Of a stretch of 64,000 nt of DNA, positions 17,847 through 25,917 are shown piece after piece. Made by a program: the position numbers and the translations under genes. Position 1 is the stretch's first letter. The number at the start of each line of letters is the position of its first letter. This stretch comes from Verrucomicrobiota bacterium (GTDB lineage: Bacteria > Verrucomicrobiota > Verrucomicrobiia > Limisphaerales > JAEYXS01), in contig JAEYXS010000079.1 in the NCBI GenBank assembly GCA_023431185.1, forward strand, positions 1 to 64,000, read 5' to 3'. The notes below the pieces were generated by a model, which searched no databases, was not told the DNA's origin, and saw only the letters and a program-made list of their open reading frames with translations.

Positions 17847-18941
17847 ATGAAAGCATCGTCGTCATCCTCCGCCGCCCTGCCATTGCCGGAGCGGGTCTCG
17901 CTCGTCACGCAGACGGCGCGCATTTTGCGGCAAGGCTTGGAGACAGGGCGATGGCCGGGGGCGTTGCCGGGGGAACGGTTGTTGGCGGAGCAATTGCGCG
18001 TGAGCCGGCCGACTTTGCGGGCGGCGTTGGCGCAGTTGGAGAAAGAGGGGCTGCTGCAAACTTCCCAGGGCAAACGGCGGCAAACTGTATCAGGCAAGGG
18101 CAAACGCAAGGTGGGGAAGAAGAGTGCGCCGAAATCGATCTGCCTGCTCTCGCCGCATCCGCTGGATGAGGTGCCGCCGATGGTTTTGTTTTGGATCAAT
18201 GAGCTGCGGGTGCGGTTGTCGGAGCTGGGGCTGGGCATGGAGCTGGTGGTGCGGCCTTCGGCGTATCATGCGCGGGCGGAACGGGCTTGGGAGGAACTGG
18301 TGCAGAGTCATCCTTCGGCGGCGTGGGTGCTGTTTCTCTCGACGGAGCCGATGCAGCGGTGGTTCGCCGCGCACAAGATCCCGGCGCTGGTGGTGGGGTC
18401 GTGCCCGCCGGATGATCCCCTGCCCTCGGTGGATGTGGATTACCGGGCGGCGTGTCGCCATGCGGCGCAGTGGTTCAGCGGGCATGGGCACAAACGGTTG
18501 GCGTTGCTGCTGCCCGCGAGCGGCTGTCCGGGGGATCAGGAGAGCGAGGAGGGATTTCGTGAAGGGGCGGTGAAGGGCGAGGTGAAAGTCGTGCGGCATG
18601 ATGCGACGGTGGCGGGAGTGTGTGCGAAGGTGGATCGGCTGCTGGGATCGAGTGAAGCGCCGACGGCGTTTCTCATCGCGCGCTCGGCGCATGCGCTTAC
18701 GGTGCTGACGCATCTGCAACGGCGGGGTTTCAAGGTGCCGCAGGACATCGCGCTGATCAGCCGGGATGAGGATCCGTATCTGCAACATGTGGTGCCGATG
18801 CTGGCGCGGTATACGAGCCGGCCGCAGCAGTTCGCACGGAAGGTGGGCGAGGCGTTGGTGCAGGTGTTGGAGCGGGATGCGAAACCGGTGAAGCCGGTGC
18901 GGTTGATGCCGGAGTTTTTGAGAGGGGAGACGGCGAAGTGA
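17847..18941 (+). CDS. GntR-HTH / LacI-type sugar-binding transcriptional regulator
   Basis: 364 residues from ATG 17847; the in-frame ATG at 17772 would read through the operator palindrome and gives an unlikely N-terminus. A winged helix of the GntR type spans about residues 15-85 (TARILRQGLETGRW, LPGERLLAEQLRVSRPTLRAALAQLEKEGLL). A linker rich in Lys follows, then a periplasmic-binding-like effector domain (VDVDYRAACRHAAQWFSGHGHKRLALLLPA, VPQDIALISRDEDPYLQHV). This GntR plus LacI-sensor architecture is typical of sugar-responsive regulators. Its position between the minus-strand catabolic block and the rhamnulokinase makes it the likely local regulator. Confidence 0.9.
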   Translation: MKASSSSSAALPLPERVSLVTQTARILRQGLETGRWPGALPGERLLAEQLRVSRPTLRAALAQLEKEGLLQTSQGKRRQTVSGKGKRKVGKKSAPKSICLLSPHPLDEVPPMVLFWINELRVRLSELGLGMELVVRPSAYHARAERAWEELVQSHPSAAWVLFLSTEPMQRWFAAHKIPALVVGSCPPDDPLPSVDVDYRAACRHAAQWFSGHGHKRLALLLPASGCPGDQESEEGFREGAVKGEVKVVRHDATVAGVCAKVDRLLGSSEAPTAFLIARSAHALTVLTHLQRRGFKVPQDIALISRDEDPYLQHVVPMLARYTSRPQQFARKVGEALVQVLERDAKPVKPVRLMPEFLRGETAK

Positions 18942-18949
18942 ATCTCGGA

Positions 18950-19085
18950 GGAGCGCGGCTTTTAAGCCGCCTAAAGATCCGAATACCAAGCGGATCTCAA
19001 AATGCCTGAACCGTTGTATGTTAACGGCAAAATTTCTGAAGCCGCTTTGCTTATGAAAGTTTAGGCGGCTTAAAAGCCGCGCTCC
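18950..19085. repeat. REPIN/MITE-like element, inverted copy
   Basis: The left terminus (18950-18980) reads GGAGCGCGGCTTTTAAGCCG and the right terminus (19060-19085) is its reverse complement. The whole element aligns with the forward copy at 16699-16846 only after reverse-complementing. The two elements bracket the RraA and regulator genes in opposite orientation. The element fills the gap between the convergent regulator and rhamnulokinase genes, where its palindromes could also stop transcription. Confidence 0.8.
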
Positions 19086-19119
19086 ACCTGGCGGTGCTTC
19101 ACTCGCGCCAAAACTATCG

Positions 19120-20589
19120 TTACTTTTTCGCCGTTAGTTGCTCCAGTTTCCGTGCCGCCGTTTGCCACGCTTCTTTATCCACAGGCTGATAGGTTTCTAC
19201 GGAGAAGGAGGTGGCGATGAGTTCGCGGGCGTTGGCGAGGGAGGAGAGGTGGCCGAGGGTGATGGCTTGGAGGATGAGGTTGCCGAGGGCGGTGGCTTCG
19301 ACGGGACCAGCGATGACGGTGCGACCGGTGGCGTTGGCGGCGAATTGGTTGAGCAGTTTGTTCTGGCTGCCACCACCGACGATGTGGAGGACTTCGGTTT
19401 TCAAGCCAGAGACTTCTTCGACCTGGCGGAGCGTGCGGTCGTACATGAGGGCGAGGCTTTCCAGGACGCAGCGGGCGATGGCTCCGGGTGAGGTGGGCGC
19501 GGGTTGATGGGTCTCGCGGCAGAAGGCGGCGATCTTCGCGGGCATGTCGCCGGGGGCGACGAAGCGCGGGTCGGTGAGATCAATGATCGCGGCGAAAGGC
19601 GGGGCATCGGCGGCGAGTTTGGTGAGGGTGCCGTAGTCGATGTCGTTGCCTTCGGCGGCCCATTGGCGGCGGCATTCCTGGATGACCCAGAGGCCAACGA
19701 TGTTTTTCAGAAGACGCACTGTGCCGCCGTAGCCGAGTTCGTTGGTGAAGTTATGCGTGCGGCAGAGGTCGGTGAGGACGGGCTTTTGCAGTTCCACGCC
19801 GAGCAGGGACCACGTGCCGGAGCTGAGGTAGGCCCAGTTCTGGCCGCGAGCGGGCACAGCGGCGACGGCGGCACCGGTATCGTGTGAACAGGTGGCGATG
19901 ACTTGGAGATTTTTAAGCGACAGTTCTGCGGCGAGGTCGTGTTTGATAGGGCCGAGGTTGGTGCCGGAACTTACGACCTGCGGAAAGATGTTGCGCGGCA
20001 GCTTTAATAAATTGATGAGGTAATCCGACCAGGCGCGGGTGCGGGGATTGTAGAGTTGAAAGGTGCTGGCCATGGATTCTTCCACGGTGGCATTGCCGCT
20101 GAGGAAATAATTGAAGGCATCGGCCACGCTGAGGAGGAGACGCGCGTTGCGCAAGCGTTCGGGGGATTCGGCGGCGAGCTGGTAGAGCGAGTTGATGGGC
20201 ATGAACTGAATGCCCGTTTCCGCGAAGACATTCTCCCATTTGGTGAGTGAGAAGACGCGCTCAACGCCGCGAGCCGTGCGGGGATCGCGGTAATGAAAGG
20301 TGGGCGGGATGAGGGTGCCTTTGGCATCGAACAGGACGTAATCGAGGCCCCAGGAATCGGTGCTGATGCTGGCGATGGGAAGCTTGCGCCGGGCCACCAA
20401 GCGTAAACCGGCCTTCAACTCATTGAACAACTGCGGGATGTCCCAGTGGAGGGATTCGCCGACGCGTCGGACGGGGTTGGGGAAGCGGTGGAGTTCTTCT
20501 AGGGTAATGTGCCCGGCGTGCAACGACCCGAGCATGAGGCGGCCGCTTTCGGCGCCGAGATCGCAGGCGAGGTAGTGGTGGGTGGTCAT
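19120..20589 (-). CDS. rhaB: Rhamnulokinase (FGGY carbohydrate kinase family)
   Basis: 489 residues from ATG 20589; the frame to 20628 adds residues without family support. The N-terminal FGGY phosphate motif reads ACDLGAESGRLMLG, the form characteristic of rhamnulokinases, followed by LHRFPNPV and LHWDIPQLFNELKAGL. STDSWGLDYVLFD carries the catalytic Asp region. AYLSSGTWSLLGVEL and IVGGGSQNKLLNQFAANATGR are the C-terminal ATP-binding blocks. It phosphorylates L-rhamnulose in rhamnose catabolism; an L-fuculose or other deoxyketose substrate cannot be excluded. Rhamnose isomerase and aldolase genes are not in the window. Confidence 0.9.
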   Translation of the reverse strand: MTTHHYLACDLGAESGRLMLGSLHAGHITLEELHRFPNPVRRVGESLHWDIPQLFNELKAGLRLVARRKLPIASISTDSWGLDYVLFDAKGTLIPPTFHYRDPRTARGVERVFSLTKWENVFAETGIQFMPINSLYQLAAESPERLRNARLLLSVADAFNYFLSGNATVEESMASTFQLYNPRTRAWSDYLINLLKLPRNIFPQVVSSGTNLGPIKHDLAAELSLKNLQVIATCSHDTGAAVAAVPARGQNWAYLSSGTWSLLGVELQKPVLTDLCRTHNFTNELGYGGTVRLLKNIVGLWVIQECRRQWAAEGNDIDYGTLTKLAADAPPFAAIIDLTDPRFVAPGDMPAKIAAFCRETHQPAPTSPGAIARCVLESLALMYDRTLRQVEEVSGLKTEVLHIVGGGSQNKLLNQFAANATGRTVIAGPVEATALGNLILQAITLGHLSSLANARELIATSFSVETYQPVDKEAWQTAARKLEQLTAKK

Positions 20590-20618
20590 GTGTCGCCTTA
20601 AGGAAAATGGGCGAAGCG

Positions 20619-20880
20619 CAAAGTTCAAAGCTCAAAGTTCAAGGAAAGGAACGCAATGACCACCCCGACCTCTGGTGCGGGGTTCATGACGAAGCACCAA
20701 TGCTGTAACAGCGGCACTTAATGAGGCTTGATCCCCTAAGCTCCATCATCACAGCGTCGCTACGCGACGCAAACATACTTTCTTTCTGCTACCGTGGGCT
20801 CCGCTTCGCTTCACCCACGGCTACCTTCACTGCGTGCCTCTGGCACGCACCTGAGCCACGGCTTCAAATTATTGCGCGAG
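20619..20880. repeat. Non-coding stretch with short direct repeats and palindromes
   Basis: The 300-base gap upstream of the rhamnulokinase holds AAGTTCAAAGCTCAAAGTTC-type direct repeats at 20619-20643, a GCGTCGC/GCGACGC hairpin at 20754-20770, an ACCGTGGG...CCCACGG pair at about 20791-20820 and a GCGTGCC/GGCACGC hairpin at 20832-20848. The CTACCGTGGGCTCCGC-style text resembles dispersed intergenic repeats of PVC genomes. No gene is supported here. Confidence 0.5.
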
Positions 20881-20889
20881 TAAATCAAT

Positions 20890-21649
20890 TTATCCACCGG
20901 CTGAAGCTTCGGCGAGATAGCCGCCATACCCGCCCAAGCGATCGCGTTTCATGCCGAGCATCGTCAGGGCGCGGTGCCAGAACAGGCCGAATCGCGAAGG
21001 TCTGTTCACGGTCAGTGGAGCGATGGGAGAGTTATCGCTGATATCTTTGGTGTAGATATTCACGCCTTCCTCCTGCCAGCGGCGCAGGGTGTGGGCGAGA
21101 TCCGGTTGTGGCTGGCCCGCATGATACTGAATCAGCACCACGAACTTGATGCCGTGTGAGAGGAGATAATTCGACGATGGAAAGTCCGTGGTGAAGCTGA
21201 CGGAGCGATTATCGAAACGCACGGAGTCAGAAATCATTTCAGGTCCACGGCGATTCGCATCGAGCAGGAAAACCGGTGGAGCATCGGGTCGCAGATTGAG
21301 CTTTCCCAAGGTTTCGGCAGAAAAATGCAAGGCTGCGGCGATAGGGGCAGTCTCAACCGCTTCACGGTGAATTCCTCCCGGCAGGGCATTGTACAAAGGG
21401 ATGGGACGATAGCCCAAGGGGGGCCAGTGCCAGCCCGAGCGAAATGCCATCGGTGCTGGGAAGATCGACCACAAAGGCCGTGCCGGCGGGGACTTCGGGC
21501 AACCAGCTCAAATCCCAATAGCGCTCGAAGTGTGTCGGGGATGTAAAGTGATCCTCCATCCACGCAAAGAGGACGGGCTTCACCCACGGTGACCAAAATC
21601 CGTGAGCCGGAGCCCAAGCGTCATATATCTCTGATCTTTTCATCTTCAA
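20890..21649 (-). pseudogene. Unrecognised protein of the DUF350/ATP-grasp operon, frameshifted
   Basis: The frame from ATG 21649 gives MKMKRSEIYDAW and runs through VVDLPSTDGISLGLALAPLG before losing sense. The neighbouring frame picks up exactly there (YRPIPLYNALPGG) and continues to a stop at 20890. Removing one G from the six-G run at 21418-21423 (plus strand) restores one protein of about 253 residues. The start overlaps the stop of the ATP-grasp gene as ATGA, so it belongs to that operon. Features include the HFERYWDLSWLP and VFLLDANRRG segments and an acidic-basic C-terminus; there is no signal peptide and no known domain. A homopolymer error in the assembly is the simplest cause of the break. 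Confidence 0.75.
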
Positions 21650-22902
21650 TCCCGCACAAGCAGCGCGACGTCATACGCCGCAAAATCAATCAAGGGTTTC
21701 GGGGCCATGCGCACATACGCACCGGCAGCGCGGCCATTCACGGTGTAAACACCGAGGCACACGTGGCGGTCACCATCGGGTGTGGCTAATGGCACGGATT
21801 CGAAACGGCGCTGGGCTACCCAGTCATTCGGAAAGAAACGTACGTGCCATTTGGTCCGCTGCCATTCGCGAGTGCTTTGCTGCGCGGTGCCGAACACGGC
21901 ATCGCCGGTGTTGCAGAAGGCGGCTTTCACCAGCCAGCCATCATCCGTGCGCCATGGGACTTCGCGCGGGTCGCGTGTTTCCGGGAGCAACTGACGCCAC
22001 ATCGACATCGGTATGCGAAGATCATCCCACACGAGCGGGAAACGTTTGCTCTCGGCGATGATGCCGGTGCCGGGATTGGTCACGGGCGTTTGGCCGCCGC
22101 GAAAGAAATGCTCCCACCCGCTGCGGCGTGGCAATTGCGCGAGCCACTCCGCCTGATGAAAACGGAAGATGCCATCCATGCGCTCGGCACACACTTGGGG
22201 TGGCAGGTAAGCATGACCCTCGCGCCAAATGATCTGTGCGGGTTTCGCCTGATAGGTCTGGCAACCGCGGGCGCGCAGGCACTTCGCCACATAAGAGACG
22301 ACCTGATGGTCCTCCATGTAACCGGGCGCAGTGAGCAACGCAATGCGGGCTCCTGGCCTGGTCGCAGCGATGATCGCATCGGCTACGGCGTCACCAGGAT
22401 TTCCGGTGGGGCTTGTGCCCGGGAATTGTTCACTGACAAGTGAGGCGAACAAGGAGCCTTCGCAATAGCCGCCGGGCACATCGCTGTTCACCTCGGAGAT
22501 GCGCCAGCCTTCGGTGGTGGGATGAAAATCGAAACGCATCACGCGAGCGGCGGCGGGCGTCAGCGCTGGCGATGATTGCAAGACCTTGCGGATGGAGCCG
22601 GGCAGGCTGAGGCGTTTCAGGAGTTCGGGGCGTTGCAGAATCTCCGCTTCCGCCGCCAAGGCTTCAGCAGAGAGAGCTTCCGCCATGCCGACGAGCGTGC
22701 TCCATTCTGCCGAAGTGATGTAGAGGGGGAATGGCGCGAGGGTGCTGACATCGCCCACTTGAGGATCCCATTTGCACCCATCGAGCAACATCGTGCGGCG
22801 GATGCGGTGAAATACTTCCGCAGAGAGACTTTCGCCGGCTACCAAGGGTTGGAAGGTCGTTTGCCTTATCTGCGTTTCTGGGGTTGATACTGCGGCATTC
22901 AT
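21646..22902 (-). CDS. Glutathionylspermidine synthase-family ATP-grasp ligase (YjfC-like)
   Basis: 418 residues from ATG 22902, which overlaps the upstream stop as ATGA; the open frame to 23067 is the shadow of the upstream gene. Family marks are RFDFHPTTEGWRISEVNSDVPGGYCEGS, where Glu and Asn bind Mg-ATP, PLVWDDLRIPM, and the WLVKAAFCNTGDAVF loop. The C-terminus has DRHVCLGVYTVNGRAAGAYVRMA, the last ATP-grasp strands. The family forms an amide bond between an acid and an amine; E. coli YjfC is the closest named context match because it lies beside yjfL (DUF350), as here. There is no N-terminal amidase domain, so this is a synthetase-only protein whose substrates are unknown. Confidence 0.85.
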   Translation of the reverse strand: MNAAVSTPETQIRQTTFQPLVAGESLSAEVFHRIRRTMLLDGCKWDPQVGDVSTLAPFPLYITSAEWSTLVGMAEALSAEALAAEAEILQRPELLKRLSLPGSIRKVLQSSPALTPAAARVMRFDFHPTTEGWRISEVNSDVPGGYCEGSLFASLVSEQFPGTSPTGNPGDAVADAIIAATRPGARIALLTAPGYMEDHQVVSYVAKCLRARGCQTYQAKPAQIIWREGHAYLPPQVCAERMDGIFRFHQAEWLAQLPRRSGWEHFFRGGQTPVTNPGTGIIAESKRFPLVWDDLRIPMSMWRQLLPETRDPREVPWRTDDGWLVKAAFCNTGDAVFGTAQQSTREWQRTKWHVRFFPNDWVAQRRFESVPLATPDGDRHVCLGVYTVNGRAAGAYVRMAPKPLIDFAAYDVALLVRD

Positions 22903-23714
22903 CGTGCGCCCTCCCACCAGCCAAGGTGCCATACCCACCCTGCTGCAATAGTGATGTAAACAAGCGCAGGCACGAAACCACACTTTAAGACATCGCGTTG
23001 ATAAGCGCTGGGTGTGGGGTGCAACCGGCGTTCCCAGGGAATCCCAACCAGCATCAAGGCAACGCAAAACCAGCTATCCACGATGAAATCTCCCAGCGTG
23101 GCCTCGGGCGATTCCCAATTGCCCGCCACAGCGCGTCCGCAGATGAGTCCGAGGGCGATGAGCATTCCCGCCAGGCGCAGACCCGCTGCGGTATCACGAT
23201 CTTCGGTGACGGCACGGGAGATGTGGCCGCTCCCTTCAAAGATCATCCACCAAAGAAAGAAACCGAGGGTGCCGACAATCACGGAGAAGACGTTGTTCCA
23301 GAGCGAGGGGCCGGTGCCCACGTTGGAGCCGCAATAGATGAACGAGATGCCGATCACCCCGCCCGCCATCGCAAGGCCGGCGGCGCGGTTATTATTCTCG
23401 AGCACATCCACACTGAAACTGACGCCCGTGAGCGCCATCGCTTTCTTGGAGAGGAAAAGCCAAAGGAAACCATTGGCGGTGAGCAAAGTGAGATAAACGC
23501 CGCTGGCTTTCACTTCTGGATCGGACCAGAGCAGCAAGGCGGGCACGATCAGCAAAGCCACGCACAAGGGTTTCGCCAGCAGGAAAGGAAACCGGGCCGC
23601 GAGCGAACGTCCTACGGGAATACTGGTCCAGCACTTGAACTGAAAAGCGAGGCTGAACGCGGCCCCGATCAGGCCGACTATCAGCAGCATCATCTCATCG
23701 TCATCTATGTCCAT
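22899..23714 (-). CDS. Polytopic membrane protein, DUF350 (YjfL)-like
   Basis: 271 residues with about seven hydrophobic segments, including LLIVGLIGAAFSLAF, VALLIVPALLLW and VIVGTLGFFLWWMIF. The internal blocks NNNRAAGLAMAGGVIGISF and DTAAGLRLAGMLIALGLICG look like two copies of the DUF350 repeat, which has A-A-G-L next to a Gly-rich helix. DUF350 proteins are inner-membrane proteins of unknown function, often beside YjfC-type ATP-grasp ligases, and that neighbour is present here with a 4-base overlap. The assignment rests on motif appearance plus context. Confidence 0.75.
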   Translation of the reverse strand: MDIDDDEMMLLIVGLIGAAFSLAFQFKCWTSIPVGRSLAARFPFLLAKPLCVALLIVPALLLWSDPEVKASGVYLTLLTANGFLWLFLSKKAMALTGVSFSVDVLENNNRAAGLAMAGGVIGISFIYCGSNVGTGPSLWNNVFSVIVGTLGFFLWWMIFEGSGHISRAVTEDRDTAAGLRLAGMLIALGLICGRAVAGNWESPEATLGDFIVDSWFCVALMLVGIPWERRLHPTPSAYQRDVLKCGFVPALVYITIAAGWVWHLGWWEGAR

Positions 23715-23804
23715 TTCGTGAACCGCCCTTTCGTTGGGTGATTAGTGACCGCGGCGGGCGGGGATGCAATAGGAATTCTGGGGGAATTTTGGAATGGCGG
23801 GGAG

Positions 23805-24185
23805 TCAAGCGGGTGAACGTTGACCGAGATAGTTGATCAGGCGTTTCACCAGTTGAAGCGACAAGACGGCCAGCAGAGTGGTCACGAGCAGACAGACGCC
23901 AAGCCGGGCAAGCAATTCCATGTGGGACCAATGGAACAGCAATTCCATTCCGCCGGAGTTTTCATCGAGCCATTGCGGCTGGATCAGGCGATGTGGCCAA
24001 TACTGGTTGATGATTTCCAGGTCGGTCGTTCCATTGGAATGCATGATGAAGATGCTCGCGGTCGCTGTCGCCCAGGAGCCGATCACTGCATACACGGCGA
24101 AGAACCAAAGGACCAGGAGCATGACGAAAAGTCCGGCAGCGGGGTAACGGTGACGCAAAGTGTGTTGGAGCAGACGACGGAGCAT
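23805..24185 (-). CDS. Small two-helix membrane protein, unknown function
   Basis: 126 residues with two strong hydrophobic segments (GLFVMLLVLWFFAVYAVIGSW near residues 18-38 and LGVCLLVTTLLAVLSLQLV near 94-112) joined by a polar loop holding LIQPQWLDENSGGMELLFHWSH. The basic N-terminus LRRLLQHTLRHRY suggests it stays inside. The gene lies 90 bases upstream of the DUF350-like gene in the same direction and could lead the operon. I do not recognise the family. Confidence 0.65.
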   Translation of the reverse strand: MLRRLLQHTLRHRYPAAGLFVMLLVLWFFAVYAVIGSWATATASIFIMHSNGTTDLEIINQYWPHRLIQPQWLDENSGGMELLFHWSHMELLARLGVCLLVTTLLAVLSLQLVKRLINYLGQRSPA

Positions 24186-24231
24186 GTGAGAGAGGAAACA
24201 CCGAGGGGAGGCGATGGTTTTTAGAGCCTGT

Positions 24232-24520
24232 CATGAATTTTAGTTGGGAATGACCAGAGGGCAGATTAAGTAATGGATGGGCTGAAACCAGCCTCCAGCA
24301 ACTGCTTTGGCCCAAAGGGCCAGATGAATCCAGCCCAAGGCAACGACCGCACCCATGCCGCCGTTGCCCAAGGTTTACCGCGTTAATACAGGTGTGTCCT
24401 GACGGGACACCAGAACCTCTGGCGGCCCTTCAGGCCGCTTTCCTCTGACCTGCACCTCTACCCAAGGCAGACCACCGACGGTCTGCCTTGGGCTGGACTC
24501 TTTTGGCCCTTTGGGCCAAC
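24232..24520. repeat. Mosaic of intergenic palindromes
   Basis: No gene is supported between 24186 and 24984. The first part holds a palindrome TGGCCCAAAGGGCCA near 24310, GTGTCC/GGACAC around 24393-24409, GGCGGCC...GGCCGC around 24420-24438, a perfect 13-bp stem CCCAAGGCAGACC/GGTCTGCCTTGGG at 24461-24492 and TTGGCCCTTTGGGCCAA near 24503-24519. The arrangement resembles the palindrome-dense intergenic repeats of PVC genomes. None is followed by a clear T-tract. From 24520 to 24790 I see nothing beyond scattered repeats. Confidence 0.5.
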
Positions 24521-24794
24521 TCGCTCTACGATCGCCCGGCATGTCTCCAAGTTCATGAAAGGCTCCAGATGATTGATTCGGTAAGAGAGTCTGTCCGTTG
24601 GTAAAATCAGGGAATGGGTCAGCGCAGTCTGACGACTGCGGCTACCTACGGTTAGTGCGAGTGGTGACGGCTCCCTGGCGGAGAGCGAACCAGTCCGGAT
24701 TGCTTGAACCGGAATCTGCCAAACGAACGGCCCGCCTCTGCCGGCAGGATGCCGGCAGCACATTGGGGGCGGAGCATGGGGAAGTGGTAGAATT

Positions 24795-24822
24795 CCTCGG
24801 CACTTGTGTACATGTGCCGAGG
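24795..24822. repeat. CCTCGGCAC hairpin repeat, copy 1
   Basis: A 9-bp perfect stem CCTCGGCAC/GTGCCGAGG encloses a 10-base loop, flanked by GGTAGAATT on the left and TGGAAATG on the right. A second copy with the same flanks lies 90 bases downstream. Confidence 0.65.
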
Positions 24823-24884
24823 TGGAAATGGGTTTTTTGGTTGCGGTGGAGGTCGGGACATTTTGGGGGCCAAGCGGTAGAAAT

Positions 24885-24912
24885 CCTCGGCACTTGTTGA
24901 TAAGTGCCGAGG
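24885..24912. repeat. CCTCGGCAC hairpin repeat, copy 2
   Basis: The stem is 11 bp here (CCTCGGCACTT/AAGTGCCGAGG) with a 6-base loop. The flanks GGTAGAAAT and CGGAAATG match copy 1. The loop and stem differences between copies keep pairing intact, which points to selection on structure. It lies about 70 bases upstream of the start of the next gene. Confidence 0.65.
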
Positions 24913-24984
24913 TCGGAAATGAAGGGATTCGGCGGGGATTGTCGTGGCATGAGGAGAGGGTTTTGGGTTAACTCAAAGTCAGTG

Positions 24985-25917
24985 ATGGATCGGCGAGGTT
25001 TCATGGGGCTCCTGGGGTTGGGGCTGGCAGGCGGACGGCTGGACGCTCTGGGGGCGGAGGTCAAGGCGGTCGCCCGGAAGCGGCATGTGCTGAAGCCGGA
25101 TGGGGCGTGGCGGTTGACGTCGCCAGACAAGGAGCAGTTCGATGCGTCGGGGCTGCTCTTGATGCCGAACGGGGACCTGCTCACGGTGAATGACAAGCGG
25201 GCGGGGCTTTATAAAGTGAAGCTGCCGGCGGAGGGGATGGAGGCGACGTTGGAGTTGATCCCTAACTGGTTCACAGGGAAACAGTTAGAGCCATTCAAGG
25301 GAGCGAAAAACGGGCATTGGGATCTGGAAGGGATCGCCCGGGATGAGGCGGGGCGAATCTATGTGTGTGAGGAGGGGAATCGCTGGGTGTTGCGGCTGGA
25401 TCCGAAGACGGAAAAGGTGGAGCGGCTGGGGATCGATTGGGCGCCGGTGAAGAAGTTTTTCAGCACGGATCGGAATGCGTCTTGGGAGGGGATCGCGGTG
25501 GGGGATGGGCGGCTTTATCTGGCGAATGAGCGGGAGCGCGGGCGGATCATCGTGTTGGACCTCAAGACGTTGGAGATAGTGAGTGATTTCGCGGTGGGGG
25601 CGGCGCAGTTGCTGGCGCGGGACATGCATTACACGGATCTGAGCTGGTTTGGCGGGCATCTGTATGTGCTGATGCGGGAGGCGCGGGCGGTCTTGCAGGT
25701 GGACCCGAAAACGGAGCGGGTAGTGGCGGAGTTCGACGTGTGGGCGCTCGAAAACAGCCCGGAGCATGCTTATCACCGGCTCTACCCCACGGGCATCCTG
25801 GAGGGGTTGGCGGTGGATGCGGAAAACATCTGGGTGGTGACGGATAATAACGGGTATGGGCGGCTGAAGGATTCGGCGGATAAGCGGCCGACGCTGTTTA
25901 GGTGTAAGCGGCCGTAG
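24985..25917 (+). CDS. Tat-exported beta-propeller (SdiA-regulated / phytase-esterase-like) protein
   Basis: 310 residues from ATG 24985, chosen because it gives a compact Tat leader MDRRGFMGLLGLGLAGG; upstream in-frame ATGs at 24904 and 24949 run into the hairpin repeats. Propeller-like strands follow, with FDASGLLLMPNGDLLTVND, HWDLEGIARDEAGRIYVCEEGN, SWEGIAVGDGRLYLANERE and LEGLAVDAENIWVVTDNNGYGR. The E-G-I-A/L-A-V repeats match the esterase-like or SdiA-regulated propeller families that bind calcium. Catalysis is not established. It is a single gene with repeat-rich DNA on both sides. Confidence 0.78.
   Translation: MDRRGFMGLLGLGLAGGRLDALGAEVKAVARKRHVLKPDGAWRLTSPDKEQFDASGLLLMPNGDLLTVNDKRAGLYKVKLPAEGMEATLELIPNWFTGKQLEPFKGAKNGHWDLEGIARDEAGRIYVCEEGNRWVLRLDPKTEKVERLGIDWAPVKKFFSTDRNASWEGIAVGDGRLYLANERERGRIIVLDLKTLEIVSDFAVGAAQLLARDMHYTDLSWFGGHLYVLMREARAVLQVDPKTERVVAEFDVWALENSPEHAYHRLYPTGILEGLAVDAENIWVVTDNNGYGRLKDSADKRPTLFRCKRP

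Noticed and set aside
24458..24763. A 101-codon minus-strand frame across the palindrome region.
   Set aside because: It crosses hairpin repeats and has no coding signature.
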